Shown: one piece after another, positions 1 through 8,680 of the stretch | Position numbering within the stretch: the stretch's first letter is position 1 | Layout: each line of letters starts with the position of its first letter | Origin: Bacillota bacterium | GTDB taxonomy: Bacteria; Bacillota; Clostridia; Lachnospirales; Lachnospiraceae | DNA: 19,552 nt | Direction: 5' to 3' | NCBI GenBank assembly: GCA_023428885.1 | Contig: JAEYWQ010000282.1 | Coordinates: forward strand, 1 to 19,552 | The notes under the pieces: model-generated | Seen by the model: only the letters and a program-made list of their open reading frames with translations | Told to the model about the DNA's origin: nothing | Databases searched by the model: none | Made by a program: the position numbers and the translations under genes

Positions 1-2103
1 TCTTCTCCTGCAATTTATCCATCCAGTGCTAAGACGTTAAACAATAATACGATTGGCGGTAATTCCTGGAGATTGGTTGGTCAATGGCTTGAGTGGGATT
101 TTGAGGTAAAAGAGAGCGGTTATTATAATATGTCTTTCTATTCTAAGCAAAATTTCATGAAGGGTATCTATGTTTCCAGAAAGATTCAGATAGACGGTCA
201 GGTAATGTTTGATGAACTTAGTGATTATGGCTTTACCTATGAATCAGGTTGGAGAATGGACACTTTGGTTGATGATAACGAGGATGCATATATGATATAT
301 CTTGAGGCCGGAACGCATACCTTAAGAATGCAGAATGTTCTTGGTGATTTCTCTACCATCATCAGTGAGGTACAGAATTCTCTGACGAAACTAAATGACA
401 TCTATCGTAGTGTTATTCGAATCACTGGTGTAGCACCAGATGAATATCGAGATTATCAGATTGAGAGAAACCTTCCAGAATTAAAGGCTCAATTAATTGA
501 CGTGCATGATCAACTGGATGCAGCAATCAAGAGACTCCGAGAAGTTGCAGGTCATGGTAGTGATAAGGAAGCTGTCCTAATCACGATGAGAGATCAATTA
601 AAAGATTTAATTAAAGATCAAGAAGAATTTGCAGTAGTAATTGCGGCATATAAGATTAATGTTCGAGCAGTTGGTAACTGGTTAACAATCGCTATTCAGC
701 AGCCTCTTCAATTGGACTCTATCTACATATATTCACCTGACGTAGAAGTGAAGGTTGAGAATAGCTCATTTTGGGCTAAATTATTATACGAAATACAACG
801 TTTATTTTATTCTTTCTTTATCGACTACAACCAGATTGGTAATGTAGCAGAGGAAGGAGAAGAAACAAAGACAATCACTCTATGGGTTGGTACTGGACGT
901 GACCAGGCGAACGTAATAAAATCACTGATTGATGAAAACTTTACTAGTGAACTTAACATTAATGTAAATGTGCAATTAGTTGACATGTCTACTCTTCTAC
1001 AAGCAACCTTAGCAGGACAGGGACCAGACGTGGCAATTCAAGTAAATACCATCAATCCTAACTACAATGTTGCGATTCAGGCTTCCAATGATATACCTAT
1101 GAATTATGGCTTGCGTAATGCAGTAGCTGACTTAAGCCAGTTTGAAGGTATCGAAGAAGTGAAGCAAAGATTTAATGATAGTGCCTTAACTCCGTTTGAG
1201 TATGAAGGAAAAATATTTGCTTTACCTGAGACGCAAACTTTCCCAATGATGTTTTATCGTAAGGATATCTTAAAGGAGCTTGGTATTGAAATTCCAAAAA
1301 CTTGGGATGAGGTAAAAGTTATTATGTCCATCTTGAACCAAAATCAGATGGAATTCGGAATGCTGCCACATGAGCTGATTTGGTTAATGATTTTAAACCA
1401 ATATAACGGTACTTATTATACTGAGGATGCAACTGCTTCTGCACTTGATTCCGATGAAGCAATCAATGCATTTAAGGAATATTGTAGATTCTATACCGAC
1501 TATAAGCTAGATAAGGCGACAAGTGCAGAAGAACGCTTCCGTACTGGTGAAGCACCAATCATTATAGCAGATTATACCCTATACAATAATCTTCAAGTAT
1601 CGGCACCTGATCTTAAAGGTTTATGGGGATTTGCACCAGTTCCTGGAATGGTGCAGGAAGATGGAACGATTAATAATAAGGTAGCAAGCGTAGGATCTGC
1701 TTGTATTATGATGGAAGATTCCAAGGATAAAGAGTCTTCTTGGGAATTCTTAAAATGGTGGACTAGTGCCCAAACACAGACTTTATTTGGTAAAGAGATG
1801 GAAAGTTTATTAGGTGCTAGTGCAAGAGTAGCAACTGCTAACCTGGAAGCTTTTGCGAATATGCCTTGGCCGCTTTCGGATTATAAAGCTTTGACAGAAC
1901 AGTTAAAGAGCGTTGTTGGTGTTCGTCAGGTTCCTGGTGGCTATTATACTTGGAGAAATGTAAACAATGCCTTCTATAAGGTAACAACAGAAACAGACGT
2001 TACCTCGGTTCGAGAGAGTATCATGGACAATATTATCTATATCAATGACGAGATTCGATATAAGAGAGAAGAGTTCGGTATGCCATTGGCACCAGACAAA
2101 TAA
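1..2103 (+). CDS. Large ABC-transporter solute-binding protein with N-terminal accessory modules (5' truncated by window edge)
   Basis: The reading frame is open from base 1, so the true start and signal peptide lie upstream; the first in-frame TTG at 73 has no convincing ribosome site. About 700 residues are visible. Window residues 1-125 look like a beta-rich carbohydrate-binding-type module (YYNMSFYSKQ; LEAGTHTLRM). Residues about 150-215 are a charged, helical, coiled-coil-like segment (LKAQLIDVHDQLDAAIKRL). Residues 222-283 are a second beta-type stretch. From about residue 291 (TITLWVGTGRDQAN) to the end is a family 1 extracellular solute-binding domain, with GQGPDVAIQ, the FALPETQTFPMMFYRKD hinge-type segment and a late WEFLKWW helix. 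Two permeases follow directly, so it is probably the surface receptor for that importer. Binding domains of this family usually stand alone at 400-450 residues; the long N-terminal extension is unusual. The ligand cannot be read from sequence; mannooligosaccharide is inferred from the neighbourhood. Confidence 0.88.
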   Translation, partial: SSPAIYPSSAKTLNNNTIGGNSWRLVGQWLEWDFEVKESGYYNMSFYSKQNFMKGIYVSRKIQIDGQVMFDELSDYGFTYESGWRMDTLVDDNEDAYMIYLEAGTHTLRMQNVLGDFSTIISEVQNSLTKLNDIYRSVIRITGVAPDEYRDYQIERNLPELKAQLIDVHDQLDAAIKRLREVAGHGSDKEAVLITMRDQLKDLIKDQEEFAVVIAAYKINVRAVGNWLTIAIQQPLQLDSIYIYSPDVEVKVENSSFWAKLLYEIQRLFYSFFIDYNQIGNVAEEGEETKTITLWVGTGRDQANVIKSLIDENFTSELNINVNVQLVDMSTLLQATLAGQGPDVAIQVNTINPNYNVAIQASNDIPMNYGLRNAVADLSQFEGIEEVKQRFNDSALTPFEYEGKIFALPETQTFPMMFYRKDILKELGIEIPKTWDEVKVIMSILNQNQMEFGMLPHELIWLMILNQYNGTYYTEDATASALDSDEAINAFKEYCRFYTDYKLDKATSAEERFRTGEAPIIIADYTLYNNLQVSAPDLKGLWGFAPVPGMVQEDGTINNKVASVGSACIMMEDSKDKESSWEFLKWWTSAQTQTLFGKEMESLLGASARVATANLEAFANMPWPLSDYKALTEQLKSVVGVRQVPGGYYTWRNVNNAFYKVTTETDVTSVRESIMDNIIYINDEIRYKREEFGMPLAPDK

Positions 2104-2118
2104 GAAGGAGGTAATCAC

Positions 2119-3054
2119 TTGACAGAAAATAATGATGAGCTTATTTTAAGAGTTCAAAAATCATCATCCTTGAAAAACAGAATATACAAAAGTAGAACTT
2201 CCTACTTTATGCTGGCACCGTTTTTGATTTTGTTCTTTATATTTACCATTTTACCCGTTGCTATATCAATGGTATTAAGCTTTACACACTTTAATATGTT
2301 GGAGGCTCCAAGCTTTACAGGTTGGACCAACTATACAAAGTTACTCCTAGAAGATAATGTGTTTCTAATTGCATTAAAGAATACTTTATTGTTTGCAGTA
2401 ATTACAGGTCCAATCAGCTATATGCTTTGCTTATTGTTTGCGTGGATTATCAACGAGTTTCATGGAAAATTAAGAGCTTTTCTCACATTAATATTCTATG
2501 CTCCTTCCATTTGTGGTCAGGCATATTTAATCTGGAACATCATCCTAACAGGTGACCGTTATGGTTTCCTGAATGGTATTCTTTTAAAGCTAGGTGTTAT
2601 TAATGCACCAAAATTATGGATGCAGACAGAGAAATACGTTTTACCAATCTTGATTGTGGTGCAGTTATGGTTAAGTCTTGGTACTGGATTCTTATCCTTT
2701 ATAGCAGGTCTTCAGACGGTAGATAAGTCACTTTATGAAGCAGGAGCGATGGATGGTATTAAGAACCGCTGGCAGGAGCTTTGGTACATCACCCTGCCAT
2801 CCATGAAACCACAGTTGATGTTTGGTGCGGTTATGCAGATCACTCAATCTTTCGCAGTAGCTGATGTATCCACTCAGTTGGCTGGTAACCCTAGTATCAA
2901 TAATGCGGGTACTACCGTTGTAACCCACCTGCTTGACTATGGCTCCTTCCGCTTTGACATGGGATACGCTTCTGCAATTGCAACGGTGCTGTTTTTACTA
3001 ATGGTAGGAACGAATAAGTTCGTTAAGAAAATACTAGGAAGGGTAGGGGAATAA
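2119..3054 (+). CDS. Sugar ABC transporter permease, MalF/UgpA type (first pair)
   Basis: This 311-residue inner-membrane protein is one half of a carbohydrate importer channel. It begins at TTG 2119, preceded by AAGGAGG at 2105-2111 with a 7-nt gap; no upstream ATG competes. The first membrane segment (YFMLAPFLILFFIFTILPVAI) is typical of MalF/UgpA-type permeases, and about six segments are recognisable. The ATPase-contacting EAA loop is present as YEAGAMDG (Glu at residue 207) followed by the LPSMKPQ turn. It starts 15 nt after the binding-protein stop and ends one base before the next permease, so the three are almost certainly co-translated as one importer. No ATP-binding subunit is encoded nearby, as is common for Firmicute oligosaccharide importers that share an MsmX/MsmK-type ATPase. 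Confidence 0.93.
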   Translation: MTENNDELILRVQKSSSLKNRIYKSRTSYFMLAPFLILFFIFTILPVAISMVLSFTHFNMLEAPSFTGWTNYTKLLLEDNVFLIALKNTLLFAVITGPISYMLCLLFAWIINEFHGKLRAFLTLIFYAPSICGQAYLIWNIILTGDRYGFLNGILLKLGVINAPKLWMQTEKYVLPILIVVQLWLSLGTGFLSFIAGLQTVDKSLYEAGAMDGIKNRWQELWYITLPSMKPQLMFGAVMQITQSFAVADVSTQLAGNPSINNAGTTVVTHLLDYGSFRFDMGYASAIATVLFLLMVGTNKFVKKILGRVGE

Positions 3055-3055
3055 G

Positions 3056-3943
3056 TTGGCTAGAGATTATATGAAGCCGAAAAGGCATTTATTCAGAAAA
3101 CAAAAACAACTCAACCGTTCCGCTGCCGGTAATGGTTTGTTATTCTTCCTAATGGGAATCTGTGGTATTTTTATGGTTTTACCATTAGTTATGATTGCAA
3201 ATAATGCGTTAAAACCCTTGGATGAAATCTTTAAGTACCCACCAGAGATTTTTGTTCGAAATCCTACGTTAGAGAATTTTTCGGATCTTTTTATCGCGAT
3301 GAATGATTCCTGGGTGCCATTTTCCAGATACATTCTCAATACAATATTCATCACGGGTTTTGGTACCGTTGGCCATGTCTTAGTGGCTTCATTAGCTGCT
3401 TATCCATTGGCAAAACATAATTTTCCTGGTAAGAAGCTCATATTTAGTGCTGTTGTACTTTCCATGATGTTTTCCTGGCAGGTTACTCAGATTCCTAACT
3501 ATATGATTATCTCCTATCTTGGAATCAACAACACCCATTTAGCAATGATTCTTCCTGCATGGCAGTTTGGTATGGGGCTTTACTTAATGAAACAGTTCAT
3601 GGAACAGATTCCGAATTCCTTAATTGAGTCCTGTCGATTGGATGGTGGTACTGAGTGGACTACATTCTGGAAAATTATTATGCCTAACGTAAAACCAGCA
3701 TGGCTTACCTTAGCAATCTTTCAGTTCCAACAGATGTGGGGGAATACAGGAAGCCAGTACTTACGTAGTGAGGACTTAAAACCATTGCAGTTCGCACTTC
3801 AGAATATTGCTTCAGGTGGTACGGCTAGAGCAGGTGCATCGGCAGCTGTACAGTTTATTATTGCTGCAATTCCGATTACCTTCTTCTTGATCTGCCAGAG
3901 CAATATCTTAGAGACAATGACAACATCAGGTATGAAAGAGTAG
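3056..3943 (+). CDS. Sugar ABC transporter permease, MalG/UgpE type (first pair)
   Basis: This 295-residue inner-membrane permease partners the preceding one. The chosen start is TTG 3056, one base after the previous stop, with a purine-rich AGGGGA at 3045-3050 as a modest ribosome site. An in-frame ATG at 3071 is the alternative. N-terminal segment LLFFLMGICGIFMVLPLVMIANNAL and the following NALKPLDEIFKYPP are characteristic of MalG-type permeases. The EAA loop is degenerate: it reads IESCRLDGG (Glu at residue 191) followed by IIMPNVKPAW, with Ser-Cys replacing the usual Ala-Ala. The conserved Gly and the following turn are kept, so ATPase docking is probably retained. The substrate is inferred from context only. 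Confidence 0.92.
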   Translation: MARDYMKPKRHLFRKQKQLNRSAAGNGLLFFLMGICGIFMVLPLVMIANNALKPLDEIFKYPPEIFVRNPTLENFSDLFIAMNDSWVPFSRYILNTIFITGFGTVGHVLVASLAAYPLAKHNFPGKKLIFSAVVLSMMFSWQVTQIPNYMIISYLGINNTHLAMILPAWQFGMGLYLMKQFMEQIPNSLIESCRLDGGTEWTTFWKIIMPNVKPAWLTLAIFQFQQMWGNTGSQYLRSEDLKPLQFALQNIASGGTARAGASAAVQFIIAAIPITFFLICQSNILETMTTSGMKE

Positions 3944-3955
3944 GAGGAGAGTAAG

Positions 3956-5446
3956 ATGAAGAAGTCGAAAGGTTTTATGTTCGTCATGACAGCCATCATC
4001 TCTTGCATGCTTATGAATACCTGTATAGTCAACGCAAGTGATCATGTGCCTTATGAAACATACAATTATAATTATCGAGATTATATCGTATTTACACCAG
4101 CGGCATATTTACCAGACTCTGCAATCAATGCAGCTGATTTTGGTATAGGAGCCTTTTTAAACCCACAGGATTTATGTATCTCTCCGGTAGATAACTTAAT
4201 CTATGTGGCAGATACTGATAAGAATCGTATTGTAGTGTTTGATTCTGAATTAACTAAAGTAGTGAAAGAAATTACATCCTTTGATAACAATGGTACGATT
4301 GACAGTTTCAAGAAGCCATATGGGGTGGCAGTTTCTAATTCCAATCAATTATATATCGCTGACTCAGAAAATCGTCGTATTGTTGTATTAGATCCAGAAG
4401 GAAAGCTAGTTAAGATTGTAGATAATCCAGAAAACGAAGTTATCTCAGAGGATTACGTTTTTACTCCTCAAAAGATTGTGGTTGATTATGCAGATCGAAT
4501 CTATTGTATTGCACAGGGTGTAACGGAAGGCCTTATGGTATTTGATGCCGATGGCAAGTTCCAGAGTTACTTCGGTACAATCAAAGTTAATATTACTTTA
4601 TGGGAAAAGATCTGGAAGTCACTATCTTCAAAAGAACAACGTTCCAAGCAGTCTTTATACATAGCACCTGAATTTACTGGAATTGATGTTGATCCATCTG
4701 GATTTATCTATGCTTCCAACCTTGATACCAATGGTATTCAAGCGGTAAAGCGTTTAAATCCAAAAGGGGAAGATGTTATCGTAAAAGGAACAAAGAAAAA
4801 TCTTGGTGGCGATATAGATTTCCTTAGTTTTTCCGATTATAGCGGACCATCGGTTATGGTGGATGTAACTTACCGTCATGATGGTATTTACTCCTTACTG
4901 GATTCCAGACGTGGACGTATCTTTACTTATGATTCCGAAGGTAATCTCTTGTATATCTTTGGTGGTCTTGGAACACAGGCAGGAACCTTTAAGAAGCCTG
5001 TTGCTATTGAATCCATCGGGGAGAAGATTATCGTACTTGATGCAACCAGAAATGAAATTCTTATCTTTAACGAAACAATCTATGGTTCCTTAATCAATGA
5101 AGCAATATCACTTCGATATAGTGGTGATGAAGCTGAAGCTGTTGATCTCTGGCAGCAAGTGTTAAAGCTAGATGAAAATTTCGAATTAGCTAATGTTGGT
5201 ATAGGTAAGGCTTACCTTGCAGCTGGTGATAATCATCAAGCTATGAAGTACTTAAAACTAGGTATGAGCAGAGAATATTACTCCATTGCTTATAAGCGTT
5301 ATCGAAATGAAGTATTAAAAGATAATATTGGCTATGTGTTAACGGGAATAATCGTGTTAATTGCTGGTGTATCAGTAACTAAGATGATTTTACGTAGACG
5401 TAAAAAGACTTATATCGATACAGACGAAGGAGGCGGACTTGAATGA
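3956..5446 (+). CDS. Exported, membrane-anchored NHL-repeat beta-propeller protein with TPR-like tail
   Basis: This 496-residue protein starts at ATG 3956, and its ribosome site AGGAGGAGA overlaps the stop of the permease before it. Residues 1-27 form a signal peptide (MKKSKGFMFVMTAIIS then VNA-S). Residues about 50-370 carry NHL-type blades, for example LIYVADTDKNRIVVFD, LYIADSENRRIVVLD and IYSLLDSRRGRIFTYD, predicting an extracytoplasmic beta-propeller. Residues about 378-445 resemble a TPR pair (DEAEAVDLWQQVLKLDENFELA, then AYLAAGDNHQAMKYLKLG). A single membrane helix near 458-479 (YVLTGIIVLIAGVSV) is followed by RRRKK, giving an outside propeller and a short cytoplasmic tail. NHL propellers mostly serve as protein- or ligand-binding scaffolds. 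It overlaps the Yip1-like gene by 4 nt, which suggests a joint membrane complex. I cannot name a biochemical activity; a scaffold or sensor for the transporter is an inference. Confidence 0.85.
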   Translation: MKKSKGFMFVMTAIISCMLMNTCIVNASDHVPYETYNYNYRDYIVFTPAAYLPDSAINAADFGIGAFLNPQDLCISPVDNLIYVADTDKNRIVVFDSELTKVVKEITSFDNNGTIDSFKKPYGVAVSNSNQLYIADSENRRIVVLDPEGKLVKIVDNPENEVISEDYVFTPQKIVVDYADRIYCIAQGVTEGLMVFDADGKFQSYFGTIKVNITLWEKIWKSLSSKEQRSKQSLYIAPEFTGIDVDPSGFIYASNLDTNGIQAVKRLNPKGEDVIVKGTKKNLGGDIDFLSFSDYSGPSVMVDVTYRHDGIYSLLDSRRGRIFTYDSEGNLLYIFGGLGTQAGTFKKPVAIESIGEKIIVLDATRNEILIFNETIYGSLINEAISLRYSGDEAEAVDLWQQVLKLDENFELANVGIGKAYLAAGDNHQAMKYLKLGMSREYYSIAYKRYRNEVLKDNIGYVLTGIIVLIAGVSVTKMILRRRKKTYIDTDEGGGLE

Positions 5447-6075
5447 AGCGATTAATTTCGTTAGAAAAGGTGAAGTATTCGTTTTATGTTTTGACGCATC
5501 CGTCAGTTGGATTCTATGAAATCCGACATCGTGAGCGTGGAAGCGTATTACTAGCTCTCATCTATGTTATCTTATTCAGCTTTAGTTTTTCAATGAATCG
5601 TATCAATGCCAGCTTCATCGTAAATGATACGGATCCTCGTACCGTGGATTCTGTGAATGAATTGATGGGTGTTGCTTTACTATTTCTCTTGTTAAGTGTG
5701 GGAAACTGGTCCATTACTTGCTTAATGGAGGGGGAAGGAAGATTTAAAGATATCATAACGATTCTTGGTTACTCCGTGCTTCCTATGGTATTGACAGTCC
5801 TGCCTGGAACTTTGATTTCTCAATTTGTTGCAGCAGATGAAGAGACATTCTACTATATCTTTATAGCGATTGGAATTGCATGGTCAGCAATCTTAGCATT
5901 AATTGGAATTATGACAATTCATAACTATTCCATGGCAAAAACCTTAGTGACCTTAGTTTTAACATTCTTAGCGGTTTTAGTTATTATCTTTATTCTCATG
6001 ATGTTTGGTGAATTGATTAGTCAGGTTTATAATTTCTTCCATAACATCTATGTAGAATTATCATTCAGATTCTAG
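5443..6075 (+). CDS. Yip1-family-like integral membrane protein
   Basis: This is a 210-residue polytopic membrane protein. Its ATG overlaps the preceding stop (ATGA), and AAGGAGG at 5427-5433 lies inside the end of the NHL gene. The soluble N-terminus (KVKYSFYVLTHPSVGFYEIRHRERGS) has the short helix ending in a 'P..GFYEIR' type motif that begins many bacterial Yip1-domain proteins. Five hydrophobic segments follow: ALIYVILFSFSFS, LMGVALLFLLLSVGNWSI, ILGYSVLPMVLTVLPGTLI, FYYIFIAIGIAWSAILALIG and TLVTLVLTFLAVLVIIFILM. The GYSVLPM segment fits the family. The role of bacterial Yip1-like proteins is not known. Its place between an NHL protein and a DUF5696-type protein inside a permease operon suggests a subunit or assembly factor of the importer, which is inference. 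Confidence 0.78.
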   Translation: MKRLISLEKVKYSFYVLTHPSVGFYEIRHRERGSVLLALIYVILFSFSFSMNRINASFIVNDTDPRTVDSVNELMGVALLFLLLSVGNWSITCLMEGEGRFKDIITILGYSVLPMVLTVLPGTLISQFVAADEETFYYIFIAIGIAWSAILALIGIMTIHNYSMAKTLVTLVLTFLAVLVIIFILMMFGELISQVYNFFHNIYVELSFRF

Positions 6076-6088
6076 GAGGACTTAAGTC

Positions 6089-8680
6089 ATGAAAACAATT
6101 AAGAAAATAATTCTTTCGTGCCTGGCAGTACTCTTAGTCGGAGGCATCTGTTACGGTGTATGGTATTTAAACAAATATGTACTTTATTATGATTACAAAG
6201 ATTATCTGCTTGATAAAAGCTATGAAGAGAGTAGAGAATTTACTGCGTTAGCTGACCCAGATCCAAAGGTTACTGATATGTCTTTGGTGGCAGAAAATGA
6301 TAATTTTAAGCTATATGCTCGTACTACAACAGGGGAACTTGCAGTATACGACAAAAGAAATGGCGAGATTATTTATTCCAATCCACAGGATGCGGATTCT
6401 GATGCTATTGCCAGGGATGTAAACATTTCTTTCCTGAAATCACAGATGATTGTAGAGTTTTACAATGCCAATCTTGCTTTGACAGTATATAATTCCTATG
6501 ATCAGTGTGTTGCTCTAAATCAGTTAAAAGCAGAAAGTGTTACAAACGGAGTGCGGTTTATCTATACCTTAGGTGATACTTCAAATCCCACAGGTATTGT
6601 TCCGACAATCATTAAAGAAGATAGATTAACAGCTGTCATTGATACTTTGAATGAAATAGGTGAAGAATCGGCTGCAAAATACATTAAGAAACGTTATATG
6701 AAGTCCAAAACCCAGGAAGGCTTCTTGGAATTGGCTGGTAAATCAGGTCTTGCAACCTTCAATAAGCTGAATGAGTACTTTACCTTAGCTGGTTATACTG
6801 CTGAGGACTATGCAGCTGATATGGAGGCTTCCGGAGCGGAAGTAGAAATACCCTTGTCAATTACGATTCCTGTTGATTTTACTTTAAATAATACAGGTTT
6901 ACAAGTTTCTATCAATACAGAAAAAATTATAGAAACCAATGGTGCTAAAGTTGCTAAAATCCAGTTGTTACGTTACATGGACGCAGGTAGTTCCTCTGAA
7001 AGTGGCTATCTTGTATTACCAAATGGTTCTGGTTCGGTGATGAACTTTAACAATGGAAGATTTGCAGCAGCAGAGTATACACAAAGCGTCTATGGCATGG
7101 ATCCATTGGTGCAGGATGATGAGATTGTAGAGTTAACAGAGGATGCTAGACTTGCAATGTTTGGTATCTCCAAAGAAAAACATGACACCTTAGTGACGAT
7201 TGAAGATGGTTCTTCCTTAGCAGCTATTAGTGCTTGTGTCGCTGGAAAATATAACTCTTATAACTTTGCTTATCCAACCTTTATTATACGAACAGATGAA
7301 GTTATGGTCTTTCCTGGTCAGACTGGTAATGAGTCTCAAATGACACTTGTAGAGCCAAATCTTTATAAAGCGAATCTTACTGTTCAGTATTCTATTTTAT
7401 CAGAGGATTATAAGGGATATTCAGGTATGGCATCCTTTTACCGAGATCGCTTAATCGCGGAAGGTAAGCTAACTAAGCAAGAAGCTAAAACAGATATTCC
7501 AATGTTTATGGATGTAATTGGTGCCGTAAAGAGAACGAATTATTTCCTTGGTAGTCAGTATCGTGAAACTTTTTCTGTTACCAATTATGAACAAGCTGGT
7601 AAGATGGTTGATGAGCTGGCGGATGCTGATATTAAGAATATTATAATGAACTATCAGGGATGGTTTAACGGTGGTTATTATCATGATGTACCAGATAAAT
7701 TGAAACTGGTGAAGAAACTAGGTAGTGAAAGGGATCTGGAAGACTTATCTGCTAAGATAGAAGCAAATGGCGGTAAATTATATGGTGATGTTGCCCTCCA
7801 AAAGGTTACGGTTATTTCAAAAAGATATAAATCTACTGTAGAAACTTCAAGATACTTTGCTTATAGTGTAGAAGCTGAGTTTGGTATGATTGATCCAGTA
7901 TCTTTAGATCAATATTCCTCCTTTGGGTATCAGGAGAGAAGATTCTATATGCTTTCTCCAAGATTTCTACCTCGATATGTAGAAGATTTTACTGATGAGA
8001 TTACTTCTATTGATATTACAGGTATATCTCTTCGTGACTTAGGTTCTTCCTTAATCTCTGATAAACGACGTACCCGTCCAATTAACCGTGAAGAAGCGCT
8101 TCAGGTGGTAGAAGGTCAGTTGAAGAAAGTAGAGGAAACTGGAAAAGACTTGTTGATAAACAAAGCAAATGACTATGCCTTTGCTTATGCAACTGATATT
8201 GAGAATGTACCTATGGCTCATAATGATTTTTCGATGGTGAATTATGAGATTCCTTTCTATCAGATGATTCTTCATGGCTATGTAAATTATTGTGGTTCCT
8301 CTATCAACTTAATGGATTATAGCAATAGAAGTGAAGTGATTTTAAAACTTCTTGAGTATGGTGCAGCACCTCATTTTGTTTTCTCATATGAGGATTCTAC
8401 AGAATTAAAGTATACTGGTTTGAATGAATTCTATAGTACCACATTTGACAAGTGGAAAGGTGATGCTATATCAATTTATAACGATGTGAATGCAGTTCTC
8501 AAACATGTGCAAGGTTCTTCCATTGTGAAACATGAAATCTTAGATTCAGCTGCCAAAGTGAAAAAGATTACCTACGATAACGGTGTCATCATTTATGTAA
8601 ATACATCAAATAAAGCTGTTATGGCAGGTAATATTGAAATTCCGGCAAATGGATATGAAATGGAGGGAGTGAACGAATGA
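6089..8680 (+). CDS. DUF5696-type membrane-anchored extracellular protein, possibly a glycosidase-like barrel
   Basis: This 863-residue protein starts at ATG 6089, 8 nt after AGGAGGA that overlaps the Yip1-like stop. One N-terminal helix (residues 7-27, IILSCLAVLLVGGICYGVWYL) with lysines before it predicts an anchored protein facing outwards. I recognise the overall pattern as that of DUF5696-containing proteins, which accompany sugar importers in Paenibacillus and Lachnospiraceae; this is from memory, not a search. Residues about 60-460 look beta-rich, with GYLVLPNGSGSVMNFNNG near the middle. Residues about 490-790 look like an alpha/beta barrel: NIIMNYQGWFNGGYYHD (Trp 525), a strand ending in ITGISLRDLGSS (Asp 650) and VNYEIPFYQMILHGYVNY resemble clan-type glycoside hydrolase barrels. 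A C-terminal beta region (IIYVNTSNKAVMAGNIEIPANGYEM) resembles the closing domain of such enzymes. Enzymatic activity is therefore a hypothesis; Asp 650 is the most nucleophile-like residue. It overlaps the next permease by 4 nt. Confidence 0.8.
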   Translation: MKTIKKIILSCLAVLLVGGICYGVWYLNKYVLYYDYKDYLLDKSYEESREFTALADPDPKVTDMSLVAENDNFKLYARTTTGELAVYDKRNGEIIYSNPQDADSDAIARDVNISFLKSQMIVEFYNANLALTVYNSYDQCVALNQLKAESVTNGVRFIYTLGDTSNPTGIVPTIIKEDRLTAVIDTLNEIGEESAAKYIKKRYMKSKTQEGFLELAGKSGLATFNKLNEYFTLAGYTAEDYAADMEASGAEVEIPLSITIPVDFTLNNTGLQVSINTEKIIETNGAKVAKIQLLRYMDAGSSSESGYLVLPNGSGSVMNFNNGRFAAAEYTQSVYGMDPLVQDDEIVELTEDARLAMFGISKEKHDTLVTIEDGSSLAAISACVAGKYNSYNFAYPTFIIRTDEVMVFPGQTGNESQMTLVEPNLYKANLTVQYSILSEDYKGYSGMASFYRDRLIAEGKLTKQEAKTDIPMFMDVIGAVKRTNYFLGSQYRETFSVTNYEQAGKMVDELADADIKNIIMNYQGWFNGGYYHDVPDKLKLVKKLGSERDLEDLSAKIEANGGKLYGDVALQKVTVISKRYKSTVETSRYFAYSVEAEFGMIDPVSLDQYSSFGYQERRFYMLSPRFLPRYVEDFTDEITSIDITGISLRDLGSSLISDKRRTRPINREEALQVVEGQLKKVEETGKDLLINKANDYAFAYATDIENVPMAHNDFSMVNYEIPFYQMILHGYVNYCGSSINLMDYSNRSEVILKLLEYGAAPHFVFSYEDSTELKYTGLNEFYSTTFDKWKGDAISIYNDVNAVLKHVQGSSIVKHEILDSAAKVKKITYDNGVIIYVNTSNKAVMAGNIEIPANGYEMEGVNE

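Noticed and set aside
73..2103. TTG at 73 as the start of the first binding protein
   Set aside because: The frame is open to base 1 with protein-like sequence before it, there is no ribosome site and no signal peptide; the gene is cut by the window edge.
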